Positions 35,152 to 43,013 of a stretch of 47,627 bases of DNA are shown one piece after another. The translations under genes and the position numbers were made by a program. Every line of letters begins with the position of its first letter. Position 1 is the first letter of the stretch. The notes beneath the pieces are model-generated. The model had not been told where the DNA came from. It made no database searches and was given only the letters and a program-made list of their open reading frames with translations. Origin of the DNA: Bacteroidota bacterium. GTDB lineage: Bacteria; Bacteroidota; Ignavibacteria; Ignavibacteriales; SURF-24. The stretch lies in NCBI GenBank assembly GCA_030706145.1, contig JAUZPB010000024.1, positions 1 through 47,627 on the forward strand, written 5' to 3'.

Positions 35152-36984
35152 TTGAAATTTTTTCTGCGGACATTTTTTTTAGTTGTTTTCTCTTCTTGTA
35201 TATTCTCACAAGTACGTTTTGATGCAAATTTTGAAAGCGGAAATCTGGAATCAGTTTCTACTACGGATTCTGTCACGTATTTAGTTAAAACCAGAGAAGA
35301 TATAGGCGGAAGATGGTTTTATTTCAAGATGAGCGGAATAAGAAACAAATTCATAAGAGTAAAGGTTATAAACAGCGATGTAACCCAGGCTATGTACTCA
35401 TATGACAATCAAAGTTTCCAAAGATTTTCTGCACTTGAAAGTCCACAGTTAAACACATTTGAAAAGACCTACACAAATGATTCAGTTTTTGTTTCCTATT
35501 ACACTCCCTATTCACTAAGCTATTTAAATAAAAGAATATCCAGCTGGTCTTCAAGTCCATTTTTTTCAATTGACACTATAGGTTATACGAAAAGGAATCT
35601 CCCTTTGTATGAGATAAAGATAACTGACAGATCGGTTGCTGATTCATTAAAAGAACATATATGGATCCATGCCAGGACGCATCCGGGAGAGACCACTTCA
35701 TCGTGGCACTTTGACGGAATTATGAAGACACTTTTAAGTAATGATGAAGCAATAAATTATTATTTAAAAAACCTTGTATTTCACTTAGTTCCATTTACTA
35801 ATCCCGATGGTGTATATTTTGGGCGTTCAAGGACAAATGTTGACGGTATAGACCTTGAGTCAAACTGGAATGAAGCTGACTCTTTGACAAGCAAAGAAGT
35901 ACTGCTATTAAAGCAAAAGATAAAATCAGTAAATGCCATTAAGACAATAAAAGTATTTTTAAACCTTCATTCACAGGCCTCGCAGTTTTGTACATTCTGG
36001 ATACATACTGCCTCATCTACATCGTCCTCATTTTACAGAAAAGAGCTGCAGTTCTCAAATATTAATATTTCTGATAATCCATATTTTAAGTTCAACGATT
36101 TCAGTTATTCTAATTTATCTTCAACTTTTCCTGAAGGCTGGCAGTGGAAGAACTGGTCAGATAAGACAATGGCTCTTACATATGAGACTCCTTACGATGT
36201 TTATTCAACAGGATTAACTGTAGACAGTGCAAGTCTGGCAAAGCTTGGAGAGAGAACCATATATTCAATTGCTGAGTATCTGGATTTATCTCACCCGAAA
36301 AGGATGATACTGGATAATTCGCAGATAAGTTCCACCTGGACTGTAGACAGTTCGGGATATGAATTCTTCGGACGAAATTTTATGTATGCCTCACCAAACA
36401 GCGGGAAAGGCAGTGCAGATTTTTCTACTGGAATAGTTCAAAAGGGTAAATATGATATTTATGGATGGTGGCCCTCAAATTCTATTTTAGCAGACAATAC
36501 AAAAATTACATTAAAAGGAGGCGGAACAGTTTCAGAATCTATAGTAAATCAAAAGTCTAATGGTGCAAAGTGGAATTATCTTGGCTCGCTTTCACTTGGG
36601 AGCAGCGGGGAGATTGTAATTTCGGTAAACAGCAATGCAAGCAATTTTGTTGCAGCAGATGCATTCAGAGTAATTTATTCAGGACTTCCGGTTAATGTTG
36701 AAAACCAGGTTACTATTGCAAAAGATTTTCAGCTCTACCAGAACTACCCTAATCCTTTTAATTCGCAGACAATAATAAAATATCAGCTACAGGAGTCATC
36801 TAACATTAAACTTTTGGTATATAATTCATTAGGTCAGATCATTACAACTTTAGTAGATGAAGTCAGACCCAAAGGCAGATATGAAATTTCATTTGATGGG
36901 AAAAATCTTTCGAGCGGTGTTTATTACATTCAACTTTCTTCTGGCAATAAAATGGAAACCAGATCGATGTTACTTCTGAAATAA
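35152..36984 (+). CDS. T9SS-secreted M14-family zinc carboxypeptidase
   Basis: 610 residues from TTG 35152, set by GGGAGG six bases upstream. Signal peptide to about residue 20 (SSCIFSQ). Residues about 21-125 form a beta-sandwich like the pre-catalytic domain of cytosolic carboxypeptidases (GGRWFYFKMSGIRNKFIRV). The M14 catalytic domain (about 128-375) has zinc ligands H177 and E180 in ARTHPGE, H273 in FLNLHSQ and catalytic E345 in LTYETPYD; NPDG and the R/N pair of substrate binding are seen in TNPDGVYFGRSRTNVDG. About 385-510 is a golvesin-like beta domain, followed by the T9SS sorting domain from about 525 (QNYPNPFNSQTIIKYQL to SMLLLK). It likely trims peptides outside the cell. Confidence 0.88.
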   Translation: MKFFLRTFFLVVFSSCIFSQVRFDANFESGNLESVSTTDSVTYLVKTREDIGGRWFYFKMSGIRNKFIRVKVINSDVTQAMYSYDNQSFQRFSALESPQLNTFEKTYTNDSVFVSYYTPYSLSYLNKRISSWSSSPFFSIDTIGYTKRNLPLYEIKITDRSVADSLKEHIWIHARTHPGETTSSWHFDGIMKTLLSNDEAINYYLKNLVFHLVPFTNPDGVYFGRSRTNVDGIDLESNWNEADSLTSKEVLLLKQKIKSVNAIKTIKVFLNLHSQASQFCTFWIHTASSTSSSFYRKELQFSNINISDNPYFKFNDFSYSNLSSTFPEGWQWKNWSDKTMALTYETPYDVYSTGLTVDSASLAKLGERTIYSIAEYLDLSHPKRMILDNSQISSTWTVDSSGYEFFGRNFMYASPNSGKGSADFSTGIVQKGKYDIYGWWPSNSILADNTKITLKGGGTVSESIVNQKSNGAKWNYLGSLSLGSSGEIVISVNSNASNFVAADAFRVIYSGLPVNVENQVTIAKDFQLYQNYPNPFNSQTIIKYQLQESSNIKLLVYNSLGQIITTLVDEVRPKGRYEISFDGKNLSSGVYYIQLSSGNKMETRSMLLLK

Positions 36985-37362
36985 TTCAATACTAATGTGA
37001 ACAAATAAAAAACGAAGAGACAAAGAATGGGAAAAAGGATAAAAAATAGGTGCCTTATAGAGTTAAGTCGGTGTAACACATATTATTAATTTAATGTTTC
37101 CTAAAAAAGGGTAAAAAAATAATCTCTATTTATTTAGAAATTTAGTTTTTCTATGAAAAACAGCAATTAAATCCAGGGCACAATTATTTGCATTTATCAG
37201 AAATACAAATAGAGGTAATTATTCAGTTAAAGGAAAGTAACTATTTTAAGAAAGGGCTAAACCACCATCTCCAGGATAAATAAAGGCAGAGAGATAAAGA
37301 GATCTAATTTATTCTGGAGAGAGAAATACACCACAACTACATAAGAATATAAAGGAGGGCCT
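36985..37362 (+). other. Leader region of the multicopper oxidase gene
   Basis: 378 bases with no gene. Besides the hairpin at 37268-37320, AAAGGAGGGCCT at 37350-37361 is the ribosome site for the oxidase. CTCTATTT (37124-37131) and AAATAGAG (37207-37214) are complementary but far apart. The purine-rich 37020-37080 stretch could be an untranslated leader. No promoter is assigned with confidence. Confidence 0.4.
37268..37320 (+). promoter_or_regulatory. 14-bp hairpin in the multicopper oxidase leader
   Basis: TCTCCAGGATAAAT (37268-37281) pairs with 37307-37320 over 14 positions with one G-U wobble and a 25-base loop. It lies about 42 bases before the oxidase start and leaves its ribosome site free, so an mRNA-stability or transcriptional role is more likely than occlusion. 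Confidence 0.5.
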
Positions 37363-39321
37363 ATGTATTCTCGTCGAGACTTCTTACGCACTTTAGGAGT
37401 AGCCGGAGCAGGACTTATGATTCCCTGGCAGAAGCTGCTTCCTGACACACCCACTACATTCTACAATACCGCATTACTAACTAAGTTTAAGGATCCCCTG
37501 CTTTCGGCAATACCTGTAGCAGTAGCGGATTACAAAGCAGGCAACATTACACATTACACATTAAAAATGGAACAAGGCACACACCGTTTCCATTCTGAAA
37601 TGCCAATATCCAAGACATGGGGTTATGGAGGCTTAGGGTATTTCGGACCAACAGTAGAAGCCAGGCAAAATCAGATGGTTGGAATAAAATGGGTTAACAA
37701 CCTACCAACTGAGCACATATTTGAACAGGATATGATGCTCCTGAAAATGATGGGTTTGTTAGACAAACCAATGGTAAGGACATGTGTACATCTTCACGGT
37801 GCAAAGATTCCCGAAATATATGACGGTGGTCCTGAGAGCTGGTATGCATCGGGTCAGTCATTTGAATCCATATACCCTAATATTCAGGAAGCAAGGCAGA
37901 TGTGGTATCATGATCATGCTTTAGGCCAGACGAGATTAAATGCATATGCCGGACTTGCAGGTCTATGGTATATAAGAGATTATTGGGAAGACTCATTAAG
38001 TCTTCCAAAAGGAGAATATGAAATTCCACTTATCATCCAAGACAAGCAGTTCGATATAAACGGCCAACTTTTTTATCTAAATCCCTGGGAGCCAGAGTTC
38101 TTCGGTGATACCATCCTGGTAAACGGGACTGCCTGGCCTAAACTGGAAGTCGAACCGAGGAAATACCGTTTCAGAATGCTAAATGCATCACAAGCGCGTT
38201 TCTACAATTTATACTTAGATTATAACATTCCAATGCATCAAATTGGATCAGAAGGAGGACTCCTGCCCCAAACTGTACAATTCAATTATAATAATCAGTT
38301 AATACTAGGATGTGGAGAGAGAGCTGATGTAATTATTGACTTTTCAAAATATAATGGAAAAGAGATCATATTAAGGAATACAGGCTTAACTCCAGCAGAC
38401 ATTGGTGATCCACCGACAGCAGAAACTAGTGTTGTAATGAAGTTCATTGTAAACAAACCACTAAAGAAAAAAGACACGAGCAATCTACCAATGTATCCAA
38501 GAGCTATTAGGCGATTATCTGAATCATCGGCTGTAAGGAAAAGAAATATTACTCTTCATGAAGTAATGGGTATGGAGGATATGTGGCCAGGTGGAATGCC
38601 TATGCAACTAAACAACAGGCCGTTTTTAGGCAGCACACCTACAGAGACACCGATACTTGGGACAACAGAGGTATGGAACTTCATAAATCTATCTCCTGAT
38701 ACTCACCCTATGCATATGCACCTGATAAACTTTCAGGTACTAGACAGAATTCCTTTTGATCCGGAAGCATACAAAAATGCATATGGAAATAACCAGGCTC
38801 CTGAAGGAGCTAATCTCTTTACTACAGGAAGTCCTATTCCACCTTATGCAAACGAAAAAGGATGGAAGGAAACCCTTAGATGTCCAGCAAATATGATAAC
38901 AAGGGTAATTGCAAACTTTGATGGTTTCACAGGTAAGTATGTATATCACTGCCATATTCTTGATCATGAAGAAAACGATATGATGCAATACATGGTAGTA
39001 AAGCCAGCGCTATCGAAAGATGCTGCATCATCTGCGGTAGTGGAAAGCTTCGAGCTGCATCAGAATTATCCTAATCCATTTAATCCCTCAACAACAATCC
39101 AGTTCCAGATCCCTATGGCTGGTCTTGTTGAGATAAAAATATTCAACAGTCTGGGCAAAGAGGTTACTACACTTATCAAACAAGACTATGAAGCCGGCTT
39201 ACATTCGGTACAGTGGAATGGGTTAGACTCATTTGGTTTCAGGGTACCTAGCGGTGTTTACCTGTATGTTATGAAGTCAGGTGAATTTTCAGAGACAAAG
39301 AAAATGGTACTTTTAAAATAG
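37363..39321 (+). CDS. Multicopper oxidase with Tat-like signal and T9SS sorting domain
   Basis: 652 residues of the CotA/bilirubin oxidase/laccase type. Copper motifs: HLHGAKIPEIYDGGPESW, WYHDHALGQTRLNAYAGLAG, HPMHMHLINFQVL and YVYHCHILDHEENDMM, which carry the type 1 and trinuclear copper ligands including HCH; the axial Met of type 1 copper is plausibly in the last motif. The N-terminus MYSRRDFLRTLGVAGAGLM is a twin-arginine-like signal (SRRDFLR). From about residue 562 the protein has a T9SS sorting domain (QNYPNPFNPSTTIQF to KMVLLK). Such enzymes oxidise phenols, bilirubin or metal ions with O2, so it implies at least occasional oxygen exposure. Good AGGAGG site before ATG. Confidence 0.9.
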   Translation: MYSRRDFLRTLGVAGAGLMIPWQKLLPDTPTTFYNTALLTKFKDPLLSAIPVAVADYKAGNITHYTLKMEQGTHRFHSEMPISKTWGYGGLGYFGPTVEARQNQMVGIKWVNNLPTEHIFEQDMMLLKMMGLLDKPMVRTCVHLHGAKIPEIYDGGPESWYASGQSFESIYPNIQEARQMWYHDHALGQTRLNAYAGLAGLWYIRDYWEDSLSLPKGEYEIPLIIQDKQFDINGQLFYLNPWEPEFFGDTILVNGTAWPKLEVEPRKYRFRMLNASQARFYNLYLDYNIPMHQIGSEGGLLPQTVQFNYNNQLILGCGERADVIIDFSKYNGKEIILRNTGLTPADIGDPPTAETSVVMKFIVNKPLKKKDTSNLPMYPRAIRRLSESSAVRKRNITLHEVMGMEDMWPGGMPMQLNNRPFLGSTPTETPILGTTEVWNFINLSPDTHPMHMHLINFQVLDRIPFDPEAYKNAYGNNQAPEGANLFTTGSPIPPYANEKGWKETLRCPANMITRVIANFDGFTGKYVYHCHILDHEENDMMQYMVVKPALSKDAASSAVVESFELHQNYPNPFNPSTTIQFQIPMAGLVEIKIFNSLGKEVTTLIKQDYEAGLHSVQWNGLDSFGFRVPSGVYLYVMKSGEFSETKKMVLLK

Positions 39322-39347
39322 TGCCATTTGGCATTATTTTAAATAAT

Positions 39348-39377
39348 GGCCAGGCATTATTTATATATTGCCTGGCC
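39348..39377 (+). terminator. Terminator hairpin after the multicopper oxidase gene
   Basis: GGCCAGGCA (39348-39356) pairs exactly with TGCCTGGCC (39369-39377), and three further A-T pairs are possible inside. It is preceded by TGCCATTTGGCA (39322-39333) and CATTATTTTAAATAATG (39331-39347), two more palindromes, so the convergent gap of the oxidase and permease genes is made of nested hairpins. No strong T-run follows. Confidence 0.6.
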
Positions 39378-39433
39378 TAACTTTAGGGGCATTTGTATTT
39401 AGAAAAATTATTAGCTGCAAAAAGAAATACAGA

Positions 39434-41296
39434 TCAAGCACTAACCTCAGGAATTGTTTTCTTATTCGGATTTGCTTTATATTCAATCTGGAAAGAGAAC
39501 TTAGGAAATCTTCTAGGAAGCCTCATTATATTAAATATCATTACGCCTATTGACATTCTGTCTACCCAAGAAGACATAGGCCATCCGAAATGAACGACGA
39601 GTTTTTTATCAGAAGGTATTTCATATTCAAGTGTCTTTAGCATTGCCACGATCATATCAAAAAGCTTCATTCCTCTTTGTATAGATATCCAGAAATGATT
39701 TTGGCTTATATTATAAGGTGTTTCCTTTCTAGGAGTATAGAAGCTCACATATAGGGAGTCATTTGCATCAAGCTGCTCATATTCAGCCGGGCGTCTGAAA
39801 TAAAGATGAACAGTTTCAGATGGTATCTCCAGAATTGCAAAGAGCAGGTCCATTGGTGTACGCGTAGCTCTTCTTACCGGAATATCCGGAGCCCTGAATT
39901 TTGAAATTCTAAGTCCTGCAATAAGGAATGTGACTGTTATAATAAACCAAAGGAGAGTACCAAAGGGCCTGTGAATAACAATATAAGCAAATGTGCTTAC
40001 AAGTATAATAAAAAGAAAGAGAGTTCCAAGCCTAGAGGTATGGTAAGATATTTCTTTTGTACCTTTTGAATACCTGTAGATAAGAAGTGAGCCAGTATTA
40101 ATGCAGAAGCTGGCTACAAGACCGACAGCATACATTTCAGCCAGAATTGCCTGACTTCCGCTTGTAATTATTAATATTGAGGTATAAAAAATTCCATTAA
40201 TAATATGAATTCTGTAGAGCGATTGACTTTTATTTATTTGTGTAAGCCAGTGAAAGTTATATCTTTCTGCGACCTTTTCAATAAGTTCAGCAGAAGCAAC
40301 CATTGCAGTATTGACAGCCATAATAAGAGTTATACTAGCAAGGATAGCTACAACGATACCGAAGAGCTCGCCATTTACGCTTGAGGCGAATGCAGGAATA
40401 AGATCTGTTTCGTGTTTTGTAATATCAATATTTGAAGATAGGGCAAAAAGAGCAATAAGAGGAGTTACAATACCGACTGTTACAGCAAGGAAAAGGTAAG
40501 CTTTTCTGATTTCCTTCCAGTTTTTAACCAACGAAGCCGTCTGGAGCACCGATTCAATTCCAGAATAAGCCAGTATACAGCTACCGATACCGATAATTAC
40601 ATTTTGGTATCCGCTTAAAATGGATCCATTTGACAGGTCAGCCCAGAAGCTCTTAAAGCTCATACCAACTCTGGCCATTGTATCGGGGTGAAGGTTAACG
40701 GCACCGCCCACCATAAGGTTCATAAGGACAAAGGCTGCAAAGACGAAGATCAGGAATGTAAACTTTGCATTTTCCTTGATACCGACGATATTAAGTCCTG
40801 TAATAGCCCAAATCACGCCGAACTTTAAGAAGAACTTCACCTCTGGTCCCATTGCAAGAAATGAGGTACCGTTTTCGACGGCGCTAACAGTAGAGATTGT
40901 TGCAGTAAGGACATAGTCTACGATAATAGAAGAAATTGCAATAAAAGAGAAACTAGGGCCCAGGACAAGGTAAGAGAAAGAATAGACGCCTCCTCCTTTA
41001 ATATTATTAGCCTCAAGTATCTCAGCAATTTCGACCATTCTAGTTGAGAGAAATCTAATCAGTATAGAAGTAAGTGCTATATAAACTATTGCTTTAATTC
41101 CAATAAAACGAAAAGCTTCGAAGGGTGCATAGTAGATTGAGGTCAGTTCATCCATAAGTGTAATAATGCCGACTGCAATCCACGTGAGCCACCATCTTCC
41201 GTTTGATAAAAAAGATAGGTAATCCTTTTTGCTCATTAGCTTAACAAAACCAGCTACCAGCAAAACATTAACAATCAGATATGCGGCCATTACCAT
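39434..41296 (-). CDS. APC-superfamily amino acid permease with hydrophilic C-terminal domain
   Basis: 620 residues with about twelve hydrophobic membrane segments (from residues 2-20 through about 470), typical of the amino acid-polyamine-organocation superfamily, including the GGGVYSFSYLVLGPSF motif in TM1/TM2-like region and IGVKENAKFTF-type loop (VGIKENAKFTF). Standard APC permeases have about 450-500 residues; here about 140 hydrophilic residues follow the last helix (from RRATRTPMDLLFAIL), with no recognised domain. Transport substrate is not readable. It is the last of three same-strand genes behind a kinase and sigma-54 activator pair, separated from them by a terminator. Confidence 0.82.
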   Translation of the reverse strand: MVMAAYLIVNVLLVAGFVKLMSKKDYLSFLSNGRWWLTWIAVGIITLMDELTSIYYAPFEAFRFIGIKAIVYIALTSILIRFLSTRMVEIAEILEANNIKGGGVYSFSYLVLGPSFSFIAISSIIVDYVLTATISTVSAVENGTSFLAMGPEVKFFLKFGVIWAITGLNIVGIKENAKFTFLIFVFAAFVLMNLMVGGAVNLHPDTMARVGMSFKSFWADLSNGSILSGYQNVIIGIGSCILAYSGIESVLQTASLVKNWKEIRKAYLFLAVTVGIVTPLIALFALSSNIDITKHETDLIPAFASSVNGELFGIVVAILASITLIMAVNTAMVASAELIEKVAERYNFHWLTQINKSQSLYRIHIINGIFYTSILIITSGSQAILAEMYAVGLVASFCINTGSLLIYRYSKGTKEISYHTSRLGTLFLFIILVSTFAYIVIHRPFGTLLWFIITVTFLIAGLRISKFRAPDIPVRRATRTPMDLLFAILEIPSETVHLYFRRPAEYEQLDANDSLYVSFYTPRKETPYNISQNHFWISIQRGMKLFDMIVAMLKTLEYEIPSDKKLVVHFGWPMSSWVDRMSIGVMIFNIMRLPRRFPKFSFQIEYKANPNKKTIPEVSA

Positions 41297-41480
41297 AGGG
41301 AAATTGTACCTGTAAAGTTTATCAATATATTATAGATTTTTGATAATCTTTTCCACTATTATGCCAGGGTGAATAATTTTCAACAAAGATAATTTTTTGC
41401 GAAAATTGCGTCTTTTCGAATTTTTTAGGGGAGGAGATAATTTATTTCCCATGAGGGGTGTGTCAAAATGAAAGGATAAC

Positions 41481-41506
41481 AAAAAAGACCCTTTCAAAAT
41501 GAAAGG
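41481..41506 (-). terminator. Terminator of the NtrC-like regulator gene
   Basis: On the minus strand the stop TGA is followed at once by the hairpin CCTTTCA-TTT-TGAAAGG (41490-41506, perfect 7-bp stem) and then GTCTTTTTTG, a six-T tail. It lies between the regulator and the APC permease, so the latter needs its own promoter or read-through. Confidence 0.7.
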
Positions 41507-41507
41507 A

Positions 41508-42857
41508 TCATTCTAGTCCATAGGACTGTAGTTTTCTATATAGGGTGGTAATACCAATGCCAAGTATCTCAGCGGCGCGAGTTTTATTTCCACTTACCTG
41601 GTTAAGAATATCTAGTATATGCTGCTTTTCAATCTCTTCAAGCGAAGGTAAAGATGTTTTTATTTCCTTTGTTTCGCCGAGCCTGTTAAACCTATTAAAT
41701 TCACTAGGCAAGCTTTCAGTGCCTATTATATTACATTCGGTAAGAATAACAGCCCTCTCAATAATATTTCTTAGTTCTCTTATATTCCCAGGGAAATTAT
41801 ATGCTTTTAGCTTTTCAATAAATTCTTCATCAACAGAGACAATATTACGTTTTAGTTTGAGTGAATACTCTTTAATAAAGCTTTCAGCCAGATTTTGAAT
41901 ATCCTCTTTATGTTTTCTAAGCGGGGGGATCTCAATTTTCATTACGCTAATTCTATAGTAGAGATCAGATCTAAAGTTGCCTTTTGAAATTTCTTCCTCT
42001 AGATCTTTATTTGTAGCAGCAATTATTCTGACATTAACAGAAGTAGGTTTTGTGTCTCCCTGTTTTATAAATGAATTAGTCTCAAGTACACGAAGAAGTT
42101 TAGCCTGAAGAGAAATATCCAACTCCCCGATCTCATCCAGAAATAGAGTTCCTTCATGAGCCTCCTCAAATAGTCCCTTTTTGTTTTTAACTGCGCCTGT
42201 AAAAGCGCCCGCCTTATAGCCAAACATTTCAGATTCAAGCAATTCCTTAGCAAAGGCGCTGCAGTTAACGGCAACGAAGGCATTGTTTTTTCTTTGTCCT
42301 GAATTGTGAATCGACTGGGCAAATATTTCCTTTCCTGTACCTGTCTCACCTATAAGCAGTACAGGAGCATCGGTCGAGGAGACCCTGCGCGCCATATTTA
42401 CAGCATCTTTTAGGAGTCCATCAGCACCAATAATTTTATCAAAGCTAAATTTTTCAGATATACGGTTTTCCAGCTGCTCAATGCGTTCTCTTAGCTGGGC
42501 TTTTTCCATAGCTTTCTGAACCAGGGGAATAATTTTATTGTCTTCATCTCCTTTTGTGATATAATCAAAAGCTCCTGACTTAATTGCCTGTACACCATCC
42601 TGAATAGTTCCATAGGCAGTAAGCACAATAATTTCACAAAGAGGCAATCTTTCTTTCAGTTTCGGCACCAGTTCCACGCCATTTGCATCGGGCAATTTGA
42701 CATCTGAAATTATTACCTGCACTTCTTCGCGTTCAATTATACTCATTGCCTCTTTGGCATCTCCTGCCTCGAGTACCTTATAGTCCTCAAGAGTCAAAAG
42801 TCTTGAAAGAATGCTGCGAAGGGATTCTTCGTCATCTATTACTAAAATTTTTCCCAT
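41508..42857 (-). CDS. NtrC-family sigma-54-dependent response regulator
   Basis: 449 residues from ATG 42857 (MGKILVIDDEES); an upstream extension of 12 codons is rejected because it departs from the family start. Receiver domain with phospho-acceptor D52 in IISDVKLPDANG; AAA+ domain with Walker A IGETGTGKE and the sigma-54 contact loop GAFTGA in FGYKAGAFTGA; Walker B TLFLDEIGEL; C-terminal Fis-type helix-turn-helix NKTRAAEILGIGITTLYRKL. It activates sigma-54 promoters on phosphorylation. The neighbouring upstream gene (same strand) is a histidine kinase and is the natural partner. Confidence 0.94.
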   Translation of the reverse strand: MGKILVIDDEESLRSILSRLLTLEDYKVLEAGDAKEAMSIIEREEVQVIISDVKLPDANGVELVPKLKERLPLCEIIVLTAYGTIQDGVQAIKSGAFDYITKGDEDNKIIPLVQKAMEKAQLRERIEQLENRISEKFSFDKIIGADGLLKDAVNMARRVSSTDAPVLLIGETGTGKEIFAQSIHNSGQRKNNAFVAVNCSAFAKELLESEMFGYKAGAFTGAVKNKKGLFEEAHEGTLFLDEIGELDISLQAKLLRVLETNSFIKQGDTKPTSVNVRIIAATNKDLEEEISKGNFRSDLYYRISVMKIEIPPLRKHKEDIQNLAESFIKEYSLKLKRNIVSVDEEFIEKLKAYNFPGNIRELRNIIERAVILTECNIIGTESLPSEFNRFNRLGETKEIKTSLPSLEEIEKQHILDILNQVSGNKTRAAEILGIGITTLYRKLQSYGLE

Positions 42858-43013
42858 ATTCATCAAAAAGCTATAAATTATTGTACAGATCAAGTAAAAT
42901 TAAACTAATTCATCTGGAATTTCAAAACCACGATCTATCTTTAAAAACATATCTTAAAAAAGCACAAACTAAAAAGACAGGAGTATAAATCCTGGGAATA
43001 AGTCTCATAAAGA

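Noticed and set aside
41351-41366. Sigma-54 promoter for the permease (minus-strand TGGCATAATAGTGGAA)
   Set aside because: TGG at -24 is right but the -12 GC is missing, so it is below a reasonable standard.
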